From: Thiobacillus sp. UBA2186
GTDB taxonomy: Bacteria; Pseudomonadota; Gammaproteobacteria; Burkholderiales; Thiobacillaceae
DNA length: 6,353 bases
NCBI GenBank assembly: GCA_002327405.1
Contig: DCVO01000166.1
Span: 1,894-8,246, forward strand
Direction of reading: 5' to 3'
A program made the translations under genes and the position numbers. The notes under the pieces were generated by a model. It ran no database searches, was not told the origin of the DNA, and was given only the letters and a program-made list of their open reading frames with translations. Positions within the stretch are counted from its first letter, which is position 1. The number at the start of each line of letters is the position of its first letter. This document shows, piece after piece, positions 1 to 6,060 of this stretch.

Positions 1-33
1 AAAAATGGACCGATCTTCCCACCGGCGCAGTAG
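1..33 (+). other. Possible C-terminal tail of an upstream plus-strand gene
   Basis: Reading frame 1 gives ten codons, K-N-G-P-I-F-P-P-A-Q, followed by TAG at 31-33. This could be the end of a gene lying mostly outside the window, in the same direction as the hydrolase that starts at 95. The stretch is far too short to recognise a family. Frame 3 is also open, up to a TGA near 107, and a minus-strand gene cannot be excluded, so this is only a candidate. Confidence 0.2.
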
Positions 34-35
34 AT

Positions 36-57
36 CAGCCTCAAGTCCGACAGGCTG
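36..57. repeat. Small inverted repeat (6-bp arms) just after the putative upstream stop
   Basis: CAGCCT at 36-41 is the reverse complement of AGGCTG at 52-57, with a 10-nt loop between them. It lies three bases after the TAG at 31-33, a position where a stem-loop could end an upstream transcript. No T-run follows (CTAGGGAACT comes next), so it is not a canonical intrinsic terminator. A 6-bp palindrome is also common by chance in GC-rich DNA. The string around 45-61 (GTCCGACAGGCTGCTAG) resembles sequence I associate with insertion-sequence ends, but I cannot verify that here. Confidence 0.25.
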
Positions 58-94
58 CTAGGGAACTCCCCCGCCGCTTCGGGTTCTGTAGAGC

Positions 95-1123
95 ATGGAC
101 AACCTGACCCATACGCTTTCCGGCCTCGTAACCGCCCGCCTCGTGCCGGCGCGCAATCTGCCCATGCGCAGCCGTTACATCGCCGGCGCGTTGGCCGCCA
201 ACTTCCCCGATCTCGACATCCTGCTGGCGCCGATTTCCTCCGAGCTGTATCTCATGCACCATCGCGGCGAAACCCATTCGCTGCTATTGCTGCCGCTGTG
301 GGCCCTGCTGCTGTCGTGGCTGTTTTCCAGGATGTTCAAATCGCCCGGCGGCTGGCGCGATTTCTATGGACTCGCCGCCGTGGTCCTGCTGGTGCACATT
401 TTCGGCGACTGGATCACCGGCTATGGCACCCAGCTGTTCGCGCCTTTCACACGCGAGACCTATTCGCTGGGCACGACTTTCATCGTCGACCCCCTGATGA
501 CCTTTATCCTGCTGCTGGGTTTTCTGGGCAGCCTGTGGCGGAAGGCATCGCCCCGGGCCGCGCAACTCAGCGCAGTGTTCGTCATGGCCTGGATCGGCAC
601 GCAGTTCTACTGGAAACAGCAGGCCCTGGATGCCGGCAAGGCCTACGCCCTCGCAGAAGGCTTGAGGGATGTGCAGGTCAGCGCCGAGCCGCGCCCGGTT
701 TCCCCGTTCAACTGGACCGTGATCGTGCGCGAACCCGAGCACTACCACTACGCGCATCTGAAACTCAACGCCGACACCCAGCAGTCGGCGCCGGCCGGCG
801 CGAACTGGCTCGTCCGTGCGCTCGCCTCGTTCCAGCCGCCGGCCATGGCGAACTGGAAAACGGCGGCGAAATTCGGCAACGGCCTGGACAACTCGCTGGC
901 GCGCGACATCTGGGCGCGGCCCGAGTTTGCCTTCTTCCGCTGGTTTGCCAGCGCACCTGCCCTCTACCGGATAGACCATCATCCGAGCGGATCATGCGTG
1001 TGGTTCGAGGACTTGCGCTTTGCCGCCCCGGGGCGAGAAAGTCCGTTTCGCTTCGGCCTGTGCGGACCCGACTGGCAGAGTTATCGCATGGGACGAGACG
1101 GCCAGGCGACGCCTTTCCGTTGA
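95..1123 (+). CDS. Membrane-bound metal-dependent hydrolase, YdjM/DUF457 family
   Basis: This is a 342-residue integral membrane protein of the YdjM (LexA-regulated inner-membrane protein, DUF457) family. Family members are annotated as metal-dependent hydrolases, and their substrate is generally unknown. The opening MDNLTHTLSG is the family signature, with His6 a likely metal ligand. Further conserved acidic and histidine positions are F-P-D-L-D (Asp39, Asp41), H-H-R-G-x-T-H-S (His55, His56, His61), H-x-x-G-D (His101, Asp105) and V-D-P (Asp132). Hydrophobic segments lie near residues 62-78, 92-110, 128-147 and 158-170. The last 150 or so residues are soluble and rich in aromatic residues, and this half is less conserved across the family. 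The start is set by the conserved N-terminus, since no strong ribosome binding site is visible upstream. The gene stands alone on the plus strand and converges on msrA. No LexA box is apparent in the 94 bases upstream. The family call is strong; the biological role is not known. Confidence 0.88.
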   Translation: MDNLTHTLSGLVTARLVPARNLPMRSRYIAGALAANFPDLDILLAPISSELYLMHHRGETHSLLLLPLWALLLSWLFSRMFKSPGGWRDFYGLAAVVLLVHIFGDWITGYGTQLFAPFTRETYSLGTTFIVDPLMTFILLLGFLGSLWRKASPRAAQLSAVFVMAWIGTQFYWKQQALDAGKAYALAEGLRDVQVSAEPRPVSPFNWTVIVREPEHYHYAHLKLNADTQQSAPAGANWLVRALASFQPPAMANWKTAAKFGNGLDNSLARDIWARPEFAFFRWFASAPALYRIDHHPSGSCVWFEDLRFAAPGRESPFRFGLCGPDWQSYRMGRDGQATPFR

Positions 1124-1142
1124 TTCCGGAAAAGACAAGAAT

Positions 1143-1217
1143 TAACCCCGGGGAACACGGGGGAAAAGAGTGATTTTCTGTTTGCCTTCCCCGTGCTCCC
1201 CGTGTCCCCCGTGGTTA
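1143..1217. terminator. Candidate bidirectional terminator hairpin between convergent genes
   Basis: Arms 1143-1162 and 1198-1217 are reverse complements at 18 of 20 positions, with mismatches at 1148/1212 and 1154/1206. The loop is 35 nt. The stem is very G+C rich. It sits between the hydrolase stop (1121-1123, plus strand) and the msrA stop (1225-1227, minus strand), which suits a terminator shared by two converging transcripts. On the minus strand the stem is followed by the moderately T-rich ATTCTTGTCTTTTCC. On the plus strand it is followed by GCGTCTCTTATTTG. Neither is a strong uridine tract, so termination is inferred from stem strength and position. Confidence 0.55.
1187..1213. repeat. 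Three tandem copies of a 9-mer (consensus YTCCCCGTG)
   Basis: The copies are TTCCCCGTG (1187-1195), CTCCCCGTG (1196-1204) and TCCCCCGTG (1205-1213). They form most of the right arm of the hairpin in this spacer. The left arm at 1143-1163 contains related units in the opposite orientation, so the stem can pair in more than one register. The pattern looks like a short-repeat family that expands by tandem duplication, not simply a unique terminator. Confidence 0.7.
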
Positions 1218-1224
1218 GCGTCTC

Positions 1225-1779
1225 TTATTTGAGTTTATCGCCGAACTTCTCCACCACCTTCCTCACCTTGGGCGCCACCACGAACTGGCAATAAGGCTGG
1301 AAAGTATTGTTGGCGAAATAGTCCTGGTGATAATCCTCGGCAGGGTAAAAAGTCTCTGCCGCTGCCAGTTCGGTGACGATGGGATCCTGCCAGCCGGCCT
1401 GTTCTGCCAGGATGGCCGCTTCGGCTGCCGCCAGCTGTTCGAGTGTATGGTAGAAAATGGCCGAGCGGTACTGGGTGCCGCGGTCGTTGCCCTGCTGGTT
1501 GAGCGTGGTGGGATCATGGATGGCGAAAAACACTTCGAGCAGATCGGCATAGGAAATGACGGCCGGGTCGTACCGGATCTGCACGACTTCGGCATGCCCG
1601 GTATTGCCGCTGCACACATCGCGGTAGGTCGGGTTCCGGGTGGCGCCGCCCATGTAGCCCGAGACCGCGTTTTCCACGCCTTTCAGCCTGCGGAATACCG
1701 CTTCCAGGCACCAGAAGCAGCCGCCGGCCAGCGTTGCCGTATCCAGTTTCTTTTCGCTCATGCCTTCGGTTTCCTTCAT
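1225..1779 (-). CDS. msrA: Peptide-methionine (S)-S-oxide reductase MsrA
   Basis: MsrA reduces methionine-S-sulfoxide, free or in oxidised proteins, back to methionine, usually with thioredoxin as reductant. The catalytic signature G-C-F-W-C-x-E is at residues 20-26, with Cys21 the nucleophile. Cys24 and Cys164 (in Q-P-Y-C-Q) are candidate resolving cysteines. Other family landmarks are S-G-Y-x-G-G (40-45), Y-R-x-V-C-x-G-x-T-G-H-A-E (52-64), H-D-P-T (88-91), R-G-x-Q-Y-R (100-105) and A-E-D-Y-H-Q-x-Y (147-154). At 184 aa it covers a complete single-domain MsrA with no fused MsrB. No signal peptide is visible, so it should be cytoplasmic. Its ATG overlaps the TGA of the upstream lipoprotein gene by 4 nt, implying translational coupling. 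A second in-frame ATG at 1761 (178 aa) has AAGGAA nine bases upstream. The first ATG has AGGGA at similar spacing, so the true start is unsettled. It is the last gene of the minus-strand run. Confidence 0.97.
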   Translation of the reverse strand: MKETEGMSEKKLDTATLAGGCFWCLEAVFRRLKGVENAVSGYMGGATRNPTYRDVCSGNTGHAEVVQIRYDPAVISYADLLEVFFAIHDPTTLNQQGNDRGTQYRSAIFYHTLEQLAAAEAAILAEQAGWQDPIVTELAAAETFYPAEDYHQDYFANNTFQPYCQFVVAPKVRKVVEKFGDKLK

Positions 1780-3368
1780 TCGCCCACGTCCCTGGCTGCC
1801 ATCAGCCTTTCCAGTGCCTGTTTGGGCTCATCGAGCACTTTTTCGCCGTCATTGTATAGCCGCACCACGGCAAGCGGCCCTTCGTCGAGCGCGCGGAATA
1901 CGATATTGTCCGGCGCGACGGTCGAGCGGCCCAGATAGCTCTGCGTCGGCCAGTCGATCCGGCCGAATGCATGGTAGACGAGTTCTGCGCAGCCGACCCG
2001 GTCGCGGGTTTCCACGTCGAAGTTGAAATCGTAGCGCTTGCCCGTCTGGCGCAAGGCCTGCAGGATGGCGTCAGCCTTCTCCTTCGGCTCCATGGCGGTG
2101 TGGCGCAACACGGCGACATCGTCGACGTTGAGGAAATGGTTCAAGGTGTTCAGCTCGACGCCCGAACGCAGGGCCTCGACCACGCGCCGCCCCTGCCTGA
2201 TCGCATCCTGGTGGGGCTGGACGACGGGATGTTCCCAGATGCCCAGTGCCTGCAATTCCTCCTCTGTGCCCACCCACACGGCGGCATGCCCCCAGCGGCC
2301 CGGAATGAACGAATTGGTCAGCCTGAAAGGCGTGCGTTCGACCAGGATGTCGCCCGTCCTGAGTTCGCCTGTCAGGTCTTCGGCCACGTCACGACGGCCA
2401 TGCAGCTTGCCGCGCCGGCTTTCCACCAGCCCCACGGTGTTGCCGAAAATCATGCTGCCCATGTTCAGGCCCTCATCCTTGAGCCTTAATAGCGCCTCGA
2501 TGGTAAAGGGAGCGTAGAACTCGAGCTTGCGCCCCAGATACGCCAGCGGCGAGAAGCGCTTGGTCATGCTGTAGGAGGGGCTCTGGCGGATGAGTTGGTC
2601 GAGGAACAGCAGGTGCCGATCTTCCAATACCAAACCCTCAAATCCGCCGATTTCGCTTTCATAGTAGGCGATGCCGCGCCGCACGCGGTTGCGGTTTTCC
2701 TCCGACGCAAAGGAAAGCGCAACCCGGTTGAGTTCGCCGTAATCGATGCCGTAGCCGACATCCTTGTTGTTGAGCAGCATCCGCAACCGCGGCTCCTCCT
2801 GATAGAGGGAAATGGCAAGCAGGTAGTTGTCGTACAGCACCAGCGCAGCGGACAGGGAAATCATGATGCCCTGCAAGCGCCGCAGCGGAGCCATTGCCTC
2901 AGCCGGCCCGCTTGCGCCGAGCCAGCATTCGTGAGCTTGTGCAACCCGGAATAGCCTTTCCCGCAGGGCCAGATGATCAGCCAGCCCAGCGTTCAGTTCG
3001 GCCAGATCCTTGCCTGACAACGGCTCCCTCCGATCCAGCTCAAGCCTGAGCCTTTCGACGAGGCGTACGGTCTCTGCCCTATGGACGAGTGCACCCTCGA
3101 CCAGCGCCTGGTATGCCTCCACCTCCTGATTCAGCGCCGCCGCCTGCTCGGGCTCGGATTTCTGGCCATGCATTTGCGCAGCATGCTCCAGGCAGTAATC
3201 CCGACTCTCGATCTTGGCGAAATTCACCGGCAACGGCGCAACCACGGTCTGGGCGGTGACCTCGGCCACGGGCTGGGTGAAACTGCAGCCATTGAGCAAT
3301 GGCACGGCGATCACCGCAATGCAGGCCCAGAGCCCCCGCATGAAACAGGTTCCGGGAGCGGCGCTCAT
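1776..3368 (-). CDS. Lipoprotein with YiiX/YebB-like (permuted NlpC/P60) cysteine hydrolase domain
   Basis: This 530-residue protein has a lipoprotein signal: a hydrophobic stretch at 13-25 ends in the lipobox L-N-G-C with Cys28, so it is probably anchored in the envelope. Residues 30-320 are mostly helical, rich in Leu, Glu and Arg, and match no domain I recognise. The C-terminal part, about 335-505, resembles YiiX/YebB-like cysteine hydrolases (Peptidase_C92 type). These are circularly permuted papain-fold enzymes in which the catalytic His precedes the Cys. The landmarks are R-T-G-D-I-L (337-342), W-G-H-A-A-V-W-V-G with His361 as likely catalytic His, and G-C-A-E-L-V-Y-H-A-F with Cys460 as likely nucleophile. 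Family members are thought to cleave amide or ester bonds in wall or lipid substrates; the target here is unknown. An alternative ATG at 3341 (Met10) would give a more typical short signal peptide (MRGLW...). Neither start has a convincing Shine-Dalgarno. The gene follows the GST gene by 24 nt and overlaps msrA by 4 nt. Confidence 0.82.
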   Translation of the reverse strand: MSAAPGTCFMRGLWACIAVIAVPLLNGCSFTQPVAEVTAQTVVAPLPVNFAKIESRDYCLEHAAQMHGQKSEPEQAAALNQEVEAYQALVEGALVHRAETVRLVERLRLELDRREPLSGKDLAELNAGLADHLALRERLFRVAQAHECWLGASGPAEAMAPLRRLQGIMISLSAALVLYDNYLLAISLYQEEPRLRMLLNNKDVGYGIDYGELNRVALSFASEENRNRVRRGIAYYESEIGGFEGLVLEDRHLLFLDQLIRQSPSYSMTKRFSPLAYLGRKLEFYAPFTIEALLRLKDEGLNMGSMIFGNTVGLVESRRGKLHGRRDVAEDLTGELRTGDILVERTPFRLTNSFIPGRWGHAAVWVGTEEELQALGIWEHPVVQPHQDAIRQGRRVVEALRSGVELNTLNHFLNVDDVAVLRHTAMEPKEKADAILQALRQTGKRYDFNFDVETRDRVGCAELVYHAFGRIDWPTQSYLGRSTVAPDNIVFRALDEGPLAVVRLYNDGEKVLDEPKQALERLMAARDVGE

Positions 3369-3392
3369 CCTGTTTCGGCTGCCGAGAAACGA

Positions 3393-4001
3393 TCAGGCGG
3401 CCGGAATGGTTTCCTTGAAGCTGGGGCGGCCGCTGACTTTTTCGTAGAAGGCCGCGAGGTTGGCATGAGCTTCGCGCCACTTGATGTCCGGGAAACGGAA
3501 ATCGAGATAGCCCAGGCAGCAGCCTGCTGCAATATCCGCCAGGCTCAGTTTGTTGCCTACGAACAGCGTCCCCTCGCCCAGCGCCTCGGACAGGGCTTCC
3601 AGCCCCTTGAACACCTTGTTCTGCTGGCGCAGGATCCAGTCGCGGTTCTGCTGGGCTTCGGGACGCTTGAACTCGAGGAAGATCAGCGCCGCCGCATCGG
3701 TGATGCCATCGGCCAGCGCCTCGATCTTGCGCACCTGGATGCGCGAAGTAGCATCCTGAGGAAGCAGGTGTCCAACCGGACTCACATGCTCGAGGTATTC
3801 GACGATCACGCGCGAATCGAACAGGGTCTCGCCGTCCTTCAGCACCAGCACCGGCACCTTGCCCAGGGGGTTGAAATTGCCCACCTGGGTATCGACATTC
3901 CAGGGAATGTCGTTGACCGGTTCGAAAGGAATCTTCTTTTCCAGCAGGACAATGCGGACCTTGCGGCCGAACGGCGTGGTGGGCGAGGTTATCAGCTTCA
4001 T
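3393..4001 (-). CDS. Glutathione S-transferase family protein
   Basis: This 202-residue cytoplasmic protein has the usual two-domain GST build and length. The N-terminal thioredoxin-like domain (about 1-75) opens with K-L-I-T-S-P-T-T-P-F-G-R-K-V-R, which is close to the YibF-like and stringent-starvation-like GSTs. Ser6 or a nearby Thr is a candidate glutathione-activating residue. G-K-V-P-V-L carries the cis-proline Pro50, and D-S-R-V-I (Asp62, Ser63) is the gamma-glutamyl binding site. The C-terminal helical domain holds the N-capping box S-L-A-D at 153-156 followed by I-A-A-G-C-C-L-G-Y-L. Such proteins conjugate glutathione to electrophiles or act as glutathione-dependent reductases or lyases. 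The sequence does not say which substrate is used. It lies 30 nt after the glycosylase gene and 24 nt before the lipoprotein gene, in the same direction. No clear ribosome binding site precedes the ATG. Confidence 0.92.
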   Translation of the reverse strand: MKLITSPTTPFGRKVRIVLLEKKIPFEPVNDIPWNVDTQVGNFNPLGKVPVLVLKDGETLFDSRVIVEYLEHVSPVGHLLPQDATSRIQVRKIEALADGITDAAALIFLEFKRPEAQQNRDWILRQQNKVFKGLEALSEALGEGTLFVGNKLSLADIAAGCCLGYLDFRFPDIKWREAHANLAAFYEKVSGRPSFKETIPAA

Positions 4002-4031
4002 GAAGCGGCGGGATCAGTTGAACACGGTTCA

Positions 4032-4661
4032 TTATGGATGATTTCCGCCCAATATGGACGCCACTTTCCGGCGCAACATGGGCAGGACGTCGTTCTCGAA
4101 CCATGGATTCTTTTTCAGCCATGCGCGGTTGCGCCAGCTCGGGTGCGGCAAGGGCAGATAGTCCGGCGCGTATTTCCGCCAGGCCGCCACGGTTTCTCCG
4201 AGCGTGCGCTTGCGTCTGTCGCGCAGGTAATAGGCCTGGGCGTACTGGCCGACGAGCAGGGTCAGTCGAATATCGGGAAGCGCCTCAAGCAGCCTGGGGT
4301 GCCAATGCGGGGCGCATTCCGGGCGCGGCGGCAGGTCGCTGCCGTTTTCCGTGCCGGGATAACAAAGCCCCGTGGGAATGATGGCGATCAGGCTTTCGTC
4401 GTAGAACTCCCCGCGCGACAACTGCAGCCAGTCGCGCAGGACATCGCCGGAAGGGTCGTTCCAGGGAATGCCGGTTTCGTGCACGCGACGCCCTGGCGCC
4501 TGGCCAACGATCAAGAGCCTGGCCGTTTCCCTGGCGCGCAGTACCGGTCGTGGCGCATGCGGCAGCTTGTCCGCGCACAGGCGGCAGCCGCGCACTTCCT
4601 CAAGCAGCTTGGAAAACGCTTCAGGCGTCGATTTTGGACGCGATGTAGGCCTTGAGGGCAT
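4032..4661 (-). CDS. Uracil-DNA glycosylase superfamily protein with four cysteines spaced as Fe-S ligands
   Basis: This 209-residue protein belongs to the uracil-DNA glycosylase superfamily, enzymes that excise uracil or related bases from DNA to start base-excision repair. Motif 1 is G-Q-A-P-G (53-57) and the C-terminal motif is L-P-H-P-S-W (171-176, with His173). Cys26 and Cys29 (C-R-L-C), and Cys100 and Cys116 separated by 15 residues, have the arrangement of the [4Fe-4S] ligands of family 4 enzymes. The region after motif 1, with G-I-P-W-N-D-P-S-G (64-72) and I-P-T-G-L-C-Y-P-G (95-103), differs from classical family 4 (G-E-A-P-G, with N-V-V-K-C). It matches a separate proteobacterial group annotated only as uracil-DNA glycosylase family protein, so base specificity is inferred. 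The ATG at 4661 lies inside thrC, giving a 41-nt overlap with no obvious Shine-Dalgarno. Homologues I recall start about 10 residues before C-R-L-C, so a non-ATG start downstream (such as GTG at Val23) is possible but less attractive. Confidence 0.88.
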   Translation of the reverse strand: MPSRPTSRPKSTPEAFSKLLEEVRGCRLCADKLPHAPRPVLRARETARLLIVGQAPGRRVHETGIPWNDPSGDVLRDWLQLSRGEFYDESLIAIIPTGLCYPGTENGSDLPPRPECAPHWHPRLLEALPDIRLTLLVGQYAQAYYLRDRRKRTLGETVAAWRKYAPDYLPLPHPSWRNRAWLKKNPWFENDVLPMLRRKVASILGGNHP

Positions 4662-6054
4662 TGACGTCGGGTTGCATCACATCGACCCGCTGCGGCAGCG
4701 ACTCGAGATCCTTGAGTTCCACAGGCCGCTCGGGTTTCTGTCCGATGGCTTCGCGGATGGCGTCCTCGAACTTGGCCGGCAGCGCGGTCTCCAGCACCAC
4801 CAGCGGCACGCCGGGTTCGCGATGCTTGATCCCGACATGCAGGCCGTCTGCGGTATGGGTATCGATCACCACGCCATACAGCTCGTAGGTCTCGCGTATG
4901 GTCTGCATGCGCAAGGCGTGGTTGCTGGCACCGGACACGAAGCCGTAGCCTGGCACTTTCTCGAACAGGCCGTAGGTCTTGAAGTCCACCATCTCGCCCT
5001 TGTCCACCCTCGCCCACATGGCGCGGGTGACTTCGGCGTCGCGCCCGGAAAGATCGAAGGCGAAGCGCTCGAAGTTCGAGGCCTTGGAAATGTCCATCGA
5101 CGGGCTGCTGGTGTGATAGGTGTGCGCGGCGTCGCGCGGACGGTATACGCCGGTGCGAAAAAACTCGTCCAGCACGTCGTTCTCGTTGGTGGCGACGATC
5201 AGCCTGTCGATGGGCAGGCCCATCATGCGCGCGACGTGTCCCGCGCAGACGTTGCCGAAATTGCCGGACGGCACGGAGAAGCTGACCTTCTGCGCGTTGT
5301 TCTCGGTGGCGGCGAAATAGGCCTTGAAGTAGTAGACGATCTGCGCCAGCACGCGCGCCCAGTTGATGGAGTTGACCGTGCCGATCCTGTATCTGGCCTT
5401 GAAGGCGGCGTCGTTGGACACGGCTTTGACCATGTCCTGGCAATCGTCGAACACGCCATGCACGGCGATGTTGTAGATGTTGGGATCCTGCAGCGAAAAC
5501 ATCTGCGCCTGCTGGAAGCGCGTCATGCCGTGCTCGGGCGAGAGCATGAACACGCGGATGCCCTTTTTCCCGCGCATGGCGTATTCCGCCGCCGAGCCGG
5601 TGTCGCCCGAGGTGGCGCCGACGATGTTGATGCTCTCGTCGCGGCGCGCCAGTTCGTATTCGAACAGGTTGCCCAGAAGCTGCATGGCCATGTCCTTGAA
5701 GGCGAGCGTGGGCCCGTTGGACAGCGACAGCAGATGCAGGCCGGGCTCCAGCGTCAAGAGCGGCGTGATGTCCTCTGCATTCTGGCCTTCGCGCACGTAA
5801 CGGTAGGTCTGCGCGGTGTAGGTCTTGTCGATGAGCCGCTTGAGGTCGGCCGCGGGGATGTCGTCGACGAAACGGGAAATGATGGCGAAGGCCAGCTCGC
5901 GGTAGTTCATGCCGCGCATGGCGGCAAGGTCGGCTTCGCCGAAATGCGGATAGGTTTCCGGCATGTACAGGCCGCCGTCGGGCGCCAGCCCGCCCAGCAG
6001 GATGTCGGTGAAGCCTTGAGCCGGAGATTGTCCGCGGGTGCTGATGTATTTCAT
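4621..6054 (-). CDS. thrC: Threonine synthase
   Basis: Threonine synthase converts O-phosphohomoserine and water to threonine and phosphate using pyridoxal 5'-phosphate, the last step of threonine synthesis in the cytoplasm. The 477-residue protein starts M-K-Y-I-S-T-R-G-Q and has the G-G-L-A-P-D-G-G-L-Y motif (21-30) typical of this group. N-G-P-T-L-A-F-K-D (113-121) carries Lys120, the likely Schiff-base lysine. G-A-T-S-G-D-T-G (146-153) and S-G-N-F-G-N (263-268) are the substrate- and PLP-phosphate-binding loops. The length is usual for the long, fungal-and-proteobacterial type of ThrC, longer than the E. coli enzyme. It follows hom with an 88-nt gap containing a large inverted heptamer repeat. 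No Shine-Dalgarno is visible, because the leader next to the ATG reads CCTCACTGAACC. Expression is probably tied to hom transcription. The 3' end overlaps the glycosylase gene by 41 nt. Confidence 0.98.
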   Translation of the reverse strand: MKYISTRGQSPAQGFTDILLGGLAPDGGLYMPETYPHFGEADLAAMRGMNYRELAFAIISRFVDDIPAADLKRLIDKTYTAQTYRYVREGQNAEDITPLLTLEPGLHLLSLSNGPTLAFKDMAMQLLGNLFEYELARRDESINIVGATSGDTGSAAEYAMRGKKGIRVFMLSPEHGMTRFQQAQMFSLQDPNIYNIAVHGVFDDCQDMVKAVSNDAAFKARYRIGTVNSINWARVLAQIVYYFKAYFAATENNAQKVSFSVPSGNFGNVCAGHVARMMGLPIDRLIVATNENDVLDEFFRTGVYRPRDAAHTYHTSSPSMDISKASNFERFAFDLSGRDAEVTRAMWARVDKGEMVDFKTYGLFEKVPGYGFVSGASNHALRMQTIRETYELYGVVIDTHTADGLHVGIKHREPGVPLVVLETALPAKFEDAIREAIGQKPERPVELKDLESLPQRVDVMQPDVNALKAYIASKIDA

Positions 6055-6060
6055 GGTTCA

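Noticed and set aside
298..1173. Plus-strand open frame of 291 codons overlapping the hydrolase
   Set aside because: It is an Arg-rich and Pro-rich out-of-frame reading of the DUF457 gene, whose conserved His and Asp motifs are all in the other frame.
3079..4122. Minus-strand open frame of 347 codons across the GST and lipoprotein genes
   Set aside because: It is an out-of-frame shadow. The GST and lipoprotein frames carry recognisable motifs over the same bases.
3081..4655. Plus-strand open frame of 524 codons opposite the lipoprotein, GST and glycosylase genes
   Set aside because: It is antisense to three well-supported genes and its translation is low-complexity (rich in Gln, Arg, Gly and His) with no motif. 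Long antisense frames are expected in GC-rich DNA with strong third-position bias.
1776..4661. A dedicated oxidative-stress or defence operon formed by msrA, the GST gene, the lipoprotein gene and the UDG gene
   Set aside because: The genes are close and codirectional, but all are common housekeeping families downstream of hom-thrC. Nothing in the sequence shows a shared regulator or shared substrate, so co-location alone does not support a system.
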